The position numbers and the translations under genes are program-made. The notes beneath the pieces are model-generated. The model saw only the letters and a program-made list of their open reading frames with translations, had not been told where the DNA came from and made no database searches. From Scheffersomyces stipitis CBS 6054 (lineage: Eukaryota; Ascomycota; Pichiomycetes; Serinales; Debaryomycetaceae), in assembly GCF_000209165.1 (NCBI RefSeq), contig NC_009068.1, positions 2,914,001-2,978,000 of the forward strand: a DNA stretch of 64,000 nt, in the 5' to 3' direction. This document shows, one piece after another, positions 1 through 10,122 of this stretch. The first letter of the stretch is position 1. Each line of letters opens with the position of its first letter.

Positions 1-860
1 TGGAATTTGCTGTTGCTTCAATTGCTTTCTCACTTTGCCGTGAAAAACCTTGAATTTATGGCTATGTCGAACTTCAATTGTTCAACTATGACAAACGAAT
101 GTAACGAGGTCTGGTAGATTCAAAATGGACTGGGACTATTTCTCTTTGAGTTCTTCAAACTGAAATACTTCTTCTCCCTTCAAAATTCAAAGTCCAGACT
201 TTTCTCGTAGAGTTGTGTCTTATTGTCGAATAAATTGTGGTACGTTTAGTTGATGGGATAATAACTCTGTGAATTCTGTACTGTTTTGTACGAAAATCAA
301 ACCTTGTCTCTGTTGAATATCCTAGTCTAATAAGCCGAAAGTCGTGACGTGTTTCGTCCTTTGAATTGCTGCTCTAGACACCGTTAGCTCGTACTTAATT
401 ATCGGGATTGGAAATTTTGTATTCTATAATCAGCTCGATTTGGAAATTTCAGAACACGTGTCTAACCTGCAAAAGACTTTCTAATCTGTAAAATAGTCCT
501 AGTATATCACGTGAAAATGCCTCCCATTTACTTAAATGAGAGAAGGGAGTGCAGGTAGGATGTAACTGCTCCAGAGAGCTACCACATTTATTGGGTATTT
601 AAATACGAGTAGCGACTGTATGAACTACGAAGTCAGCATAAAACAACATCAGGATGTGAATAAAGTCTTTTACATTTCAATTGACACAGAATTTATGTGC
701 TTTCACGCTAGTCTTATTCCACTGACCCAAACGACCTGCACATAAACAATTAAAGAAAATCACGTGACACTCCATCTCATATATCGAAATCTGCTTGTAT
801 AAGCTCCATATGAATTCTTCTGTACGCTTTTGTCCAATTTAGAGTGTATACTTCAAGAAA
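1..860. other. Intergenic region upstream of PRP11
   Basis: No gene is visible. The stretch has three CACGTG hexamers, at 475-480, 508-513 and 761-766; the last two sit in the full palindrome TCACGTGA, the preferred site of Cbf1-type bHLH factors. The one at 761 lies about 95 bases before the PRP11 start. Some of these sites may serve a gene left of the window. Confidence 0.6.
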
Positions 861-1634
861 ATGGACTACTCCGGCCGAGTCAATTCCAAGAAGGGTGCTG
901 GAGGTGTTGCTGGTGCCGAGGAGACGAATGTACATACGCGACAGCGGATAAAAGAGCTTCTTGCTACCCAGGTTCTAGACCTTGACAACGATCCATATGT
1001 ATTTCGCAACCATTTAGGGCTCCTCGAGTGCCGATTATGTCTCACAACTCATGTAAGTGAGCTGTCGTACATATCACATTTGGGAGGGAAGAAGCACCGT
1101 ATGGGATTGGAGAAAAGACGGGCTTTGGATGAGAAGTATAGTCAAAACAGATCATTAAACACCAAGATAAATCTGATTGTATCAATTACAAACACAGCAA
1201 AGAGATCGTGGACGAAGGTGGGGAAACCAGCATACAAGTTGACCAAGATTCGAGATCCAGAAACGTTTCAGAAGGGACTACTTGTGGATATTAAATATCC
1301 TAAGATAACTGTAGAAGAGCCTTTCTTCCGGTTCATGTCGTACTACGAGCTCAGTACTAAGAACCAGAATATTTCTGTGTCTTTCATTGATCGCGAAAAC
1401 GGCGATGAAGGTGAGGCTACAGATCCTAGCAATTTGCAATACTTGGTGATCTCGGCTGAGCCGTACGAGAACATCTGTTTTATTATACCTAACGATAAAG
1501 AGATAGACAAGCCTGTGGAACAGGGCGAGATGAGCAAGAGCTACTGGTGGTTCTGGGACTCTGATGCGAAGCAGTTTTTTCTCCAGTTTTTGTACAGAGA
1601 GATAGGCGAAGGTGATAAGGAGCAAAATAAGTAA
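861..1634 (+). CDS. PRP11: Splicing factor 3a subunit 2, Prp11/SF3A2 type
   Basis: This is the 257-residue homologue of yeast Prp11 (human SF3A2/SF3a66), a subunit of the SF3a complex in the U2 snRNP that acts in prespliceosome assembly in the nucleus. The N-terminus (MDYSGRVNSKKGAGGVAG, then EETNVHTRQR) matches the conserved start of the family. It is followed by a matrin-type C2H2 zinc finger at about residues 57-76, with the cysteine pair CRLC and the paired histidines in HLGGKKH. The length is close to that of S. cerevisiae Prp11. The ATG at 861 is the first in frame and agrees with the family N-terminus. Codon 68 (1062-1064) is CTG, at a finger position where the S. cerevisiae protein as I recall it has serine, so it is probably read as Ser. 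Confidence 0.92.
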   Translation: MDYSGRVNSKKGAGGVAGAEETNVHTRQRIKELLATQVLDLDNDPYVFRNHLGLLECRLCLTTHVSELSYISHLGGKKHRMGLEKRRALDEKYSQNRSLNTKINLIVSITNTAKRSWTKVGKPAYKLTKIRDPETFQKGLLVDIKYPKITVEEPFFRFMSYYELSTKNQNISVSFIDRENGDEGEATDPSNLQYLVISAEPYENICFIIPNDKEIDKPVEQGEMSKSYWWFWDSDAKQFFLQFLYREIGEGDKEQNK

Positions 1635-2098
1635 GAGACCACAGTATGTGACGAGCTATCTCTGCCGAGAAGTAGAGGTACTTGGGCTGTAGACCAGTTT
1701 GCGGCCGTGTAGCTATGTATGTGTCGGCTTTCAATACCGAAGCTCGGCAGAGAGTTCCGATCGCGCTTTTTTTGCACCTAATTTGCGCCTTTTTGCACCT
1801 AATTGTATAATAGTGTTTTCATTATGTAAAATGTATAAGTATCAGCCAATGACGAGAGAATATCCATATGACTCTTCAAATCCACGTAGACTCTACATCC
1901 TCTCCATAATGTATCTGATAATCTACTTTTCATATTGTGCCTCTTTTGTGCTTTCTCTTAATGACATCTGTCCCCCACCCGGAAAATCAAGTGCATATGC
2001 AGGCTCGTCCCCAGAATCATAGACTCTTCAACTGAATTTGTCAGAGTTGATTTCCTGCTTGAGTAGATGTTCTTCTACGCTATCACACAACTCCGCAT
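1635..2098. other. PRP11-FAD1 intergenic region with a tandem repeat
   Basis: The gap between two same-strand genes holds no convincing gene. At 1763-1804 a GCGC(C)TTTTTGCACCTAATT unit occurs twice back to back (about 1763-1784 and 1785-1804). Each unit carries TTTTGCACC (1770-1778 and 1791-1799), a nonamer that recurs in other intergenic regions of this window. Confidence 0.6.
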
Positions 2099-3104
2099 AT
2101 GACCACACACACTGACAGCGAAGCTCAGCATGAGTTCTTGCAGCGGTGCAAAGAAGCGTATCTTTTGGTGCAAGGGTTCTTGAACGATACTCTAGAGCAT
2201 GGTCATGTTCCAGCAAGAAGACCCGGATATACCTTTAACAGCAAGGTCCGCCAGAAGGTCAAGGAAAAGGTTCTTCTTAGCATGGAGAAGTTGAACTGTG
2301 CCATAGAAAACCATGGGTATGTACGAAAAGTATTCACAATAGAAGTAAGAATCATGAATTGAAAGTTCCTGAATTTTTCAATTTTCATGATTCCATAATG
2401 ACGTTTTTCATCTTCATTGTTTTCTTGCAGATTATGATTTCGTAAGAATCAGAAAGGTTACTAACTTCTGCAGAATCGAAGAAATAGCACTATCTTACAA
2501 CGGAGGAAAGGACTGCTTGGTGGTGTTGATAATACTACTCGCTACCATTCACCAGAAGTTCTGTCTACATTCAGATACCGTGGTTCGCAAGACACTTCCA
2601 GCAGATTATAAGCTCGACTCCATATATATAAACTCAGAAACACCCTTTCCGGAGCTTACCACCTTCATTCAATCGTCTACATCGTATTACCATCTCAACC
2701 TCATCAGCATCAAGAGTTCATTGAAGCTGGGGTTTGAAAAGTACCTCAACGAGATTAACACTACGGTCAGATCAATAGTGGTGGGAATACGCTTCAACGA
2801 TCCATATGGAAGCAATTTAAAGTACGAGGACCCTACAGATCATGACTGGCCCAAGTTCTTGAGAATACACCCTATTCTTCATTGGAACTACGTTGATGTA
2901 TGGGATTTCTTGATTGGGTGTAATCTAGACTACTGCGAGATGTATGACAAAGGTTATACAAGTTTGGGAGGAATCAACAATACCATACCCAATCCGTACT
3001 TGGAACAAAAGGATGGAACTTACTTGCCAGCATATACGTTGACGGAAAATGCTGACGAGAGAGAGAGACTCGGACGAAACGTTGTCAAAAGCAATAAGCA
3101 ATAA
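2099..3104 (+). CDS. FAD1: FAD synthetase (FMN adenylyltransferase), one intron
   Basis: The enzyme transfers AMP from ATP to FMN to make FAD in the cytosol. The gene has two exons, 2099-2316 and 2474-3104, coding for 282 residues. Joining them restores the PAPS-reductase-type nucleotide-binding loop SYNGGKDC, preceded by GIEEIAL across the junction; the glycine codon is split GG/A. Further family motifs follow: VGIRFNDPYGSN, WPKFLRIHPILHWNYVDVWDFL and GYTSLGGINNT near the C-terminus, which contact the flavin and adenylate in this family. The length is slightly below that of S. cerevisiae Fad1. The intron donor is GTATGT and the acceptor CAG; using an earlier CAG at 2430 would give an immediate stop. 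RTG1 converges on it from the right. Confidence 0.92.
2317..2473 (+). other. Spliceosomal intron of FAD1
   Basis: This 157-base intron begins with GTATGT (2317-2322) and has a perfect TACTAAC branch site at 2459-2465, followed after only a few bases by the acceptor CAG ending at 2473. The very short branch-to-acceptor distance is typical of hemiascomycete introns. Removing it restores a continuous, motif-bearing FAD synthetase frame. Confidence 0.93.
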
Positions 3105-3453
3105 AACCCCTACAGGAATAGACTATAGTCAATAGAATAATACATTCACATTAATGACATACTACGAGATCCTCGCCGAGGACATTATCTCTGTTAATGT
3201 ACACTTGAAAATTATTAAACCTAGAAGAATATGATCCAGTAGTAGTATCATATTCCAAGGCATTGTTTCTTTATGAGTATCATAAACTTTAAGAATAGGA
3301 TCGTCAAACTGTTAACCATATCACAACTTTAAGAACGTGACATAAGCTTAACAATATCATTAGAACACCATACTCTTCAAGTATAGACACTCTCTAAGGA
3401 TGTCATACCAAAAATATCATATCGTCTTGAGCTCAAATAAAAAGCAAATAGCT
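3105..3453. terminator. Convergent FAD1/RTG1 3' region with inverted repeat
   Basis: The gap lies between two convergent genes, so it should hold both 3' ends. It is AT-rich and has a perfect 8-bp inverted repeat, AATATGAT at 3228-3235 and ATCATATT at 3247-3254, with an 11-base loop. The repeat is symmetric between the two genes, but a role in 3' end formation is only a guess. No gene is seen. Confidence 0.35.
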
Positions 3454-4299
3454 TCAACCGCTTCCTCTTCTCTGGCTACGACCCGATGCGGCACTGCGCA
3501 CCAAAACATTCTTAAAGTACTCTTCGGACATGGGTCCTACACCAATCTTTCCTAAAGCCTTTTCAGCACTGGTCGTCCCTACATTGATGGGAATATTTGA
3601 CGACTTGTTCTGACTACGCAACTCCAACGTGCGCAACTTCATGATCAACTCTACTTCCTTGTGATTGTTCTCGTCAATCAAGTTCTGCAAATATTGCAAG
3701 TATTCTACTGACTTCGTCAAGATCTGGCCCTTATTGGGCTTACCATCCTTAGTTCCGGAGTTTTTCATAGCAGCTGCGATTTCATTTTCGTCGGTAGCCA
3801 GCTTGTCACGCTCATCCGAGTCTACATCTTTGGTCTTTCCGGAGTTTTTTGCATCCTTGTTGGTGTCCTGGAAAAGTTCCGGTGGTATAAGTGTCAATAA
3901 CTCCTGGATCTTCTCATTGATGTTGTCTCTTCTCTTTCGTTCATTACCCTGGTCCTTGTCGTCGTCGTCATCGTCTTCGGCATCACTACCATTGTTGGAC
4001 CTGACCGGTATTATTGAATTCTTACGCGATTGTGGCTTGCTGATTCCTCCGGAACTACCATGGCCCCCTAACTGAAGCGATTGTGATAACTGTCTTCTGA
4101 TATCTGTCTTGTTCATTTCCAATGAGCGACTTAACAACACATCTACATCATCCAGCTTAATGATGGGGATGTTGAGAGATTTCTGTTTGGCCAACTCAGG
4201 TGCTGGAGAAACAGAATCGTCGCCAGAAACTGTCCCAGAGTTGTTGCTCAGCTGTGTGTTGGACTTGACAAATGAATCTTTGAATCCCTGGAAATCCAT
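3454..4299 (-). CDS. RTG1: bHLH transcription factor, Rtg1-like
   Basis: This 281-residue protein has a basic helix-loop-helix domain closest to Rtg1, which pairs with Rtg3 in mitochondria-to-nucleus retrograde signalling. The basic region and helix 1 read ERKRRDNINEKIQELLTLIP at about residues 120-139. Helix 2 begins at KGQILTKSVEYLQYLQNLID near residue 190 and is preceded by GTKDGKPN, which is almost diagnostic of Rtg1. The loop between the helices is about 50 residues, long and charged, as in Rtg1. The N-terminal 110 residues are Ser/Asn-rich with an acidic run. The start is the ATG at 4299-4297; one codon upstream is GTG and is not a plausible start. The N-terminal extension makes it longer than S. 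cerevisiae Rtg1. Confidence 0.85.
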   Translation of the reverse strand: MDFQGFKDSFVKSNTQLSNNSGTVSGDDSVSPAPELAKQKSLNIPIIKLDDVDVLLSRSLEMNKTDIRRQLSQSLQLGGHGSSGGISKPQSRKNSIIPVRSNNGSDAEDDDDDDKDQGNERKRRDNINEKIQELLTLIPPELFQDTNKDAKNSGKTKDVDSDERDKLATDENEIAAAMKNSGTKDGKPNKGQILTKSVEYLQYLQNLIDENNHKEVELIMKLRTLELRSQNKSSNIPINVGTTSAEKALGKIGVGPMSEEYFKNVLVRSAASGRSQRRGSG

Positions 4300-4886
4300 C
4301 ACGGAGTATGTATATGAGATTCGTATAAATGATAGAAAGATTGCAAAAAGATGATAGCTACTATTCGTAGGTCGCTAATATAGTATAGAAAGATGTATAT
4401 ATTGTCTAGAACGGGGTAGGAGTGGGTTATTAGCTCAATTGTACAAATAGTGGAGAAAGAAGAAGTAAAGTTAATTCTATTATTTACTAGTAATTCTAAT
4501 TTAGAATTATCTATTCTCGCTTTAGCCAAGTGCAGGAAATGTTGCAAGGAATTGGGTACTGCGGCAAGGGTGCGCTCCACAAATGGTTAAGATAGTCTTA
4601 ACAGAAGATAACCAGCTGAAGTGTGGATAACAGCCCGAAGAAATGGGTAGGTGTCGATTGCAATGATAACAGAATAAATGCTGTTAGAATTCGCCTCTCT
4701 CTCCAATTTTGAAAAAATAGCGCTCATTGTAAGGACCTGAACGCTTTGCTGCTTCTCTCACTTTTGCACCCATTAAAATGAGTATACTATTCCTACAAAT
4801 ATTGTTCTAGCATTTGGTTGTTCATTTCTGATTTTCTATATTAGTTCTATTTCATTGATATATACATATGCATTACACTATTTACA
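4300..4886. other. RTG1 promoter and 3' flank of the Mtf2-like gene
   Basis: No gene is visible. TTTTGCACC occurs at 4762-4770, about 460 bases upstream of the RTG1 start. The rest is AT-rich. Confidence 0.5.
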
Positions 4887-6443
4887 TTACGGCTCGATCC
4901 GCAAGCTGTTTTGCAAGAACTTGAGCCCACGGTACAAATTATCAGCTCTCATTTCGTCTTCCTTGGAAGACAAGGTGGTTCTCTTCTTTGTGGAGAACTC
5001 CTGGCTGAGCTTATGGTAGTCACTGAGAATTAAACTAAGGATATTGAATGTCTCAGAATCACCAGAGAAGCCGTTATTCTTCATCTCCATGAATGCCATC
5101 TCGATGCTGTAAAGATCAGACTTGCCAAAGTAAACAGCAAGAATCTTCAAGATTTCGTTGTATGTTTTCTGGTTACAAATCACAGTATAGAGACTGATAT
5201 CACTCTTGAGCATGTTGTACAAGCTGAGTGCCAATTGACCGTCGTGGTGCTTGAAAGCTAGAGTCTTGAGGACAGTGTTGAAAATCACAGGAAGAGTGAA
5301 GATGTTGAGAGGAGGCTCTTTCTCATTAACGAGAGTCTGTTCGGCAAGACTTTCAATATACTCCTCATGAATTAGAGATAATGTTTTGTTCTCCTTCAAA
5401 GAAGACAAAAGCTCGAAAATTTTAGCCTGTTCTTCCGTATTGCTTTCTCTAATCGAAATCCATCTCTCAATAATTGAACGATAGAAATTCATAACCTCAA
5501 CAGGTGTTTGCATTTTCTCAATATACTGTCTGGTTGGGCCAAACGAATCCGCCACCTTTTCGAAAAACTCCTTACGCAAAACAGCATTGATTCTATCGGT
5601 ATATGAATACTCTCCCATCCGACTACTACCTCGAGAATCTCTTCCTTTGTAAATGTACCTAGGGCCCTTTTCTCCCATATCTTCAAATCCTATCAACTTC
5701 TCAAACTGGCTTCGTCCAGAAGGAACAGAAGTAGTAAATGCACTCTTGAAGATTCCTTTGAAGAACTCATCAGACCTGGCCTTCTTCCCAGGGTCTACAT
5801 TTCTATCTTCTTCATAACCATGCTCATCTTTCAACAACGAAAGAATAGATTTGGAATCTACAAACCCAAGCTCAGTGGCAGTACCAGTGTTGTCAACTTT
5901 TCTTGACAGAGAATGTGTAATATCATCTTCAAAATCCAACGACTCTAGCCATCTCTCCATATCTTCATAGTTACTGTCTCCTGTAAAACTATCTGAGTCT
6001 TTATTTCTGATCTGATATTTATTGTTTCTATTCTTCGAAGGAAATTGCTTGAACAAACTCTTTTCAAAATCATCGCTTTTAGGTTTCTGGAGTTCAAAAT
6101 CTTCAAGTATATCTAGGGACTTGATCAAGTCCTGAAATGGCTCCTGATCTTTCTTGGTTCGTTCATCTCCATACTGTTCTTCGACAAAAGACTTGATGAG
6201 CTCAATATCGTCACTTTTCGAAGATTTACTCGATGAAAGCACCTTTTCACTTTCATTTGACAAGTTAACATTTCCAGGCTCATCCTTTCTCTTTTCTTCT
6301 GTAGCAGCCGTTCCCTTTGTGGAATCACTGTAGAATCTTATTTGAGATGGTGGTGATGACATTTTTCCCACGCTGCCATTGCCAAACACCACTAGTCGTG
6401 TCAGTTTCCCGAATCTCGGATGTCTCCATATGTATCTATACAT
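4887..6443 (-). CDS. Mitochondrial protein, probably Mtf2/Nam1-like
   Basis: The 518-residue product starts with a basic, hydroxylated segment (MYRYIWRHPRFGKLTRLVVF, later IRFYSDSTKG) typical of a mitochondrial targeting peptide. The middle is acidic and low in complexity. From about residue 290 comes an alpha-helical domain with helical-hairpin character (LNIFTLPVIFNTVLKTLAF, LSLYNMLKSD, YNEILKILAVYFGKSDLYSIEMAFMEM), which recalls the C-terminal domain of fungal Mtf2/Nam1, a factor linking mitochondrial transcription to mRNA processing and translation. That family call is from memory of the pattern and has no catalytic residues to confirm it; a divergent PPR-like protein is the alternative. 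The ATG at 6443 is used because it opens the presequence. Confidence 0.6.
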   Translation of the reverse strand: MYRYIWRHPRFGKLTRLVVFGNGSVGKMSSPPSQIRFYSDSTKGTAATEEKRKDEPGNVNLSNESEKVLSSSKSSKSDDIELIKSFVEEQYGDERTKKDQEPFQDLIKSLDILEDFELQKPKSDDFEKSLFKQFPSKNRNNKYQIRNKDSDSFTGDSNYEDMERWLESLDFEDDITHSLSRKVDNTGTATELGFVDSKSILSLLKDEHGYEEDRNVDPGKKARSDEFFKGIFKSAFTTSVPSGRSQFEKLIGFEDMGEKGPRYIYKGRDSRGSSRMGEYSYTDRINAVLRKEFFEKVADSFGPTRQYIEKMQTPVEVMNFYRSIIERWISIRESNTEEQAKIFELLSSLKENKTLSLIHEEYIESLAEQTLVNEKEPPLNIFTLPVIFNTVLKTLAFKHHDGQLALSLYNMLKSDISLYTVICNQKTYNEILKILAVYFGKSDLYSIEMAFMEMKNNGFSGDSETFNILSLILSDYHKLSQEFSTKKRTTLSSKEDEMRADNLYRGLKFLQNSLRIEP

Positions 6444-6534
6444 TCTGACAATCCTACTGGTTCTATCTCTGTACTGACAGGATATAAGAAGAATACAGAG
6501 TAACTACAGCTTTTCAATACCTGAAAAATTTTGG

Positions 6535-6543
6535 TTAACTATG
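6535..6543 (+). promoter_or_regulatory. TTAACTATG nonamer upstream of the Mtf2-like gene
   Basis: One exact copy of TTAACTATG lies about 95 bases upstream of the Mtf2-like start. The same word occurs four times before RPL14. Function unknown. Confidence 0.3.
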
Positions 6544-6646
6544 GCACATCTCCTGCATATATTCATAATTTGCAACTTGTCTTCAATTTCTCTATGACTA
6601 TGTATGAAAAGAACCCACAGTAAGGTGATATCCTTAGGTAAAATAA

Positions 6647-8599
6647 CTAGTTATTTGTTGCGGATGTGTCATTAATCGGTTCCGTTGTCTGATTCAGATT
6701 TGTTTGTGAAAAAATCGGGATGTCAATCTTTTCAGACTCATCTTCAGTGATTTCATTTTTATTTTGTATATTAGTCTCATGTTGAATTTCAATGGTGGTC
6801 ACCTTTTCAATTTGAATCTCAGTCTCGCCAATCTCCTTTCCGGGCTCCTCAATCTCGTTATCACTCTCACCCACAGTTTCATGTTCCTTTATAATACCTT
6901 CTTCTTGAAGCTCTTGCTCTAGCTTTTCCTCTATCTCGTCCGGGATTTGGGTTTCATTAGTCTTGTTGTATATCTGATACTCCCTGAATTCTGGATCAAC
7001 TTGGTCAATTTCCAAATTGGACCCATAAGGGTCTTCTCCTCTTATACTGTCGTAGTCCTTGTGAGGAAGGTTCCAGTCTTCGCCCAATCTATTCGCAAGA
7101 AAGCTGGCGACATCGTCACAATAACCTAGTAAGCTAACATCAAAGTTACAGTGGTCTATTGGGTCCTTGTTGATGAGAATTTGGGGTACATTCTCAGGCA
7201 CTTTATCTACAATGTCTGCTACAGGTGCAACTTTCAATGACGTTCCCACACTGATAAGCAAGTCGCACTCTCCTAGATCGTAGCCTATAGAGTCGTGAAA
7301 GGCTTTTGGCAAAGGCTCCCCAAAGAAAGTAATATCTGGCTTAAATACGCCAAAACTCTCAGGTATGTAAGCGTCGTCGTCTTTTTTCAAGAGAGCCTTT
7401 CTAGCTTTGATACACTTTGGACAGTAAGGAATCTCCTTTGCCCGAATCTGGGGAAATATTGTTTCTCCCTTGACTTGATATTTACAGGTTACGCAGGTAG
7501 CACTAGCAAAGGAGCCATGGCATTGGATGAGTTTGTCTGGTTTGATGCCAGCATAACTCTCCAAATTGTCAATATTCTGGGTATAGTTTCGTAGCAATTT
7601 ACCCTTGGATTGAAGCACTTTGATGAAGGAATGTAACGGGCTGAAGATCTCTTCTGGGGGAAGAATCATATACGCTATAGAGTAGAAGAGACTAGGGTCC
7701 GCATGGAAGATTTCTAGATCAAACACTTCCTGAGGATCACTTAGTCCCAAGTGTTGCACCATAGAGTAGAACCCCTTGGAGGATCTGAAATCTGGAATCC
7801 CCAAACTCGTGGATATACCTGCCCCTGTGATTACCAAGATCTTACTGGCCCCTTGGATCTGGTCTAAAACATCATCGATGGTTCGTACATTATCGAGTCT
7901 TTCTCTTATAGACTTTACCTTTATCATTGCATGGTTAAGAACACGAATAAGATCCATGATATTAGCGTTATTGGGAGCAGGCATATCACGAGGAATGAAT
8001 CCTAACTGAAGAATTAATCTTACTATATCTTCGCTAGAAGCTGCTGTGGGCAAGTACTTTTCAAGGAACTTCATGTTTCCGTTTTGCTTGAGGTACCTTC
8101 TCGTTTCAACAATTACCAGTGGCTCGATTTCATCTACCTCGCCAAAGGAAACTGGCTCTATCTCTTCATCAGAACTATTGGAACTACCATCACTCTCCAT
8201 ATGATTACTACTTTGATTAAGTTTCTGTATCAAGTCTGCGGAGTCTGAATTTGAATCTGTATCTGAATTTGAATCTGAATCTGAATCTGAATTATGTGAA
8301 TCTGAATCTTTCCTTCCAGACTCGTGATTGTGCGGGTTGAACGGTGCTAAGGACGACGGCACAGAAAGAGCTTCAATCTCGTCATCGTCATCGTTCATGT
8401 ATCGAGGATGAATCTTAACAGTAGACTTTCTACCTGAGCCAACTTCTTCCCCAGATGGACTGGGACTGGAACTGGAGCCAGACTCTGCCCTGAACGGAGT
8501 CACAGAAAGTGCTGGTTTGTGTTTCTTGAGCGCCGGAGTCGGTTGATTCGGACCCTCTTCAGGATCTGAGTCGATCAACACCAAGTCGTTCTTGGCCAT
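6647..8599 (-). CDS. SIR2: NAD-dependent protein deacetylase, Sir2/Hst1 family
   Basis: The 650-residue protein is a class I sirtuin that deacetylates lysines using NAD, in the nucleus in its relatives. The sirtuin core runs from about residue 240 to 500: [15 protein letters not shown] (NAD site), QNIDNLE, the catalytic histidine in [10 protein letters not shown], a zinc site of two CxxC pairs (CVTC and CPKC), and GTSLKVAP. Similarity to S. cerevisiae Sir2 and Hst1 is strong ([17 protein letters not shown]). Which of the two paralogues it matches cannot be settled by eye. The N-terminal 200 residues are acidic with an Asp/Ser repeat; a roughly 145-residue acidic tail follows the core. The start chosen is the ATG at 8599 ([12 protein letters not shown]); the frame is open to 8740 but has no ATG there, only TTG directly after a stop. 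Confidence 0.88.
   Translation of the reverse strand: MAKNDLVLIDSDPEEGPNQPTPALKKHKPALSVTPFRAESGSSSSPSPSGEEVGSGRKSTVKIHPRYMNDDDDEIEALSVPSSLAPFNPHNHESGRKDSDSHNSDSDSDSNSDTDSNSDSADLIQKLNQSSNHMESDGSSNSSDEEIEPVSFGEVDEIEPLVIVETRRYLKQNGNMKFLEKYLPTAASSEDIVRLILQLGFIPRDMPAPNNANIMDLIRVLNHAMIKVKSIRERLDNVRTIDDVLDQIQGASKILVITGAGISTSLGIPDFRSSKGFYSMVQHLGLSDPQEVFDLEIFHADPSLFYSIAYMILPPEEIFSPLHSFIKVLQSKGKLLRNYTQNIDNLESYAGIKPDKLIQCHGSFASATCVTCKYQVKGETIFPQIRAKEIPYCPKCIKARKALLKKDDDAYIPESFGVFKPDITFFGEPLPKAFHDSIGYDLGECDLLISVGTSLKVAPVADIVDKVPENVPQILINKDPIDHCNFDVSLLGYCDDVASFLANRLGEDWNLPHKDYDSIRGEDPYGSNLEIDQVDPEFREYQIYNKTNETQIPDEIEEKLEQELQEEGIIKEHETVGESDNEIEEPGKEIGETEIQIEKVTTIEIQHETNIQNKNEITEDESEKIDIPIFSQTNLNQTTEPINDTSATNN
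8245..8308 (-). repeat. Hexanucleotide repeat coding for Asp/Ser/Asn in SIR2
   Basis: A degenerate run of GAATCT-like hexamers (read on the + strand) codes for an [16 protein letters not shown] tract in the N-terminal region of the Sir2-like protein. Such runs can change length by slippage without shifting frame. Confidence 0.8.
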
Positions 8600-10122
8600 T
8601 GCGAAACTGTGAGAATATGCTGTTTTTATTGGTGTAAAGTCAGAAAGCTCTCTAGCTTTAGTCTTTTGTCTTTTCTTACCAGAATTAAAAATATTTCTCG
8701 CATAAACGGAGCCTGTCTCTCCAAATACAGCCAATAGCAATCAACAATAGCCCAAACTACAATAACACTCCCAGAGTCGATCTATGATTCGTCGGAGTTG
8801 CCTGATCCAGATATGTGGAGAAACTCTGGCCTCATGTTTATCTTCGGTGATGATGAAAAATAGTGTTCGGTCACGTGCTGGTGCAGGTACAGACCATCGC
8901 AAGCATTCCGCATAATGCAACAGAAATGGGTGCAAAAGACAGCGAAAGATAAGAACCGATGTACAGTTTCTTGAGGAACAAGTACGTAAATAAAGCCAGC
9001 TCAATTTGGATGCGGAGTTCTGCCTTTCCAACAAACAAGTCGCTCGTCACGATTGTTAAGATGACGTATCATAGGCTTGGAGTACATTTTATTCTCTATT
9101 TCAGTCTCTCTGACCTGGTATATCCTTCTCAAAGCTCAATTATAGACCTGTCTCTTAGACTCTCAAAACTGCAGTTTATACTTAATAGACATAGTAGACA
9201 AAATGAAGACATTACAAGTACGTTGAGTAGAGAAAGGCTCAGGTCTTCTAATCTTCAATACTCAGCCCAACCGGCACTTGATGGTTTCACGTGATACTCG
9301 AAGACAAGATTGGCTACTGACAATGGGTCGTAAGCTGAGAGCTGACGGAGACAGATGCAAAGATAGTATATCCTCAATGTCGCCAGTTTGAGATCTTCAA
9401 ATACCCAGAGTCGTCAAATCTTAGATCTTTAGTTCTAAGCTACCAACTTGGAATATCTTCAGGCAGCATGGCCGCATGTGGTACCGCCGTGCGGCTCCAG
9501 CAACATCTGGAATTGGTTGCTACGGTAAGCTCCATTACGCGTGTGCGGCCGCCCAAGCGGGCGACGTTGATCTCGTGGCATCTTTGTACCGTCTAAACCT
9601 CACAATAACTCAGATGGTGCAAAACTAGTCGATTGTCTGAAACCAACAATGCTCTGGTACCGAGTGAAAAATTGCGTAAAATTATCTCGCCGCGAGAACC
9701 GCAGTAAACTTGTAGCACCACGAACTCAGGCAGAAAGATACCAGTAATATTTACACCCAGTCCGTGTTTCCAACTTTTAAGTGAATACATTGGCCCTCCC
9801 AACTCGTACAACAAATTTCATCTACTTTTGAAAATGGTCCGTCCGCAATTGTCCCCAACTCCCAGCATTGCCCCGAATTCAATCTCAAATTGCAGCTCTC
9901 GTGAAACCTCCAGCACAGAAAAGTACACCACACCTCTCTCGCAAAGAATCTGTATTTCCTGCACACTGCCTATTTTTCTCAAATGTCGAGAATAATCGCT
10001 AGTTTTCAGTCTGGTGATTTTTCGTGGTATTTTCACACTTTTTCCAATTGAAACCTTTTCCTTTCAAGTATCTTGTAGTTTCAGTTTACGCTGTTCCAAT
10101 TCCTGCAACTCTCTCCTAGAAA
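8600..10122. promoter_or_regulatory. Divergent SIR2/MTS1 promoter region
   Basis: This 1.5 kb gap separates two divergent genes. It has CACGTG at 8872-8877 and TCACGTGA at 9287-9294, and two copies of GGTGCAAAA (8929-8937 and 9616-9624), the reverse complement of the recurrent TTTTGCACC. A short GC-rich patch around 9480-9580 includes the inverted repeat CGCCC-AAG-CGGGCG. A 111-codon open frame at 8959-9294 was judged unsupported. Confidence 0.5.

Noticed and set aside
1831..2022. 63-codon frame with a hydrophobic segment between PRP11 and FAD1
   Set aside because: It looks like AT-rich translated spacer, with no bias or recognisable motif, and overlaps the likely FAD1 promoter.
8600..8740. 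47-codon N-terminal extension of the SIR2 frame
   Set aside because: It begins with TTG immediately after a stop and has no ATG; the ATG at 8599 gives a reasonable N-terminus.
8959..9294. 111-codon + strand frame between SIR2 and MTS1
   Set aside because: No codon bias or family motif, and it lies in a divergent promoter region.
9430..9600. GC-rich patch examined as a possible tRNA
   Set aside because: No A box/B box pair or cloverleaf stems could be assembled; only a 5-bp inverted repeat is present.
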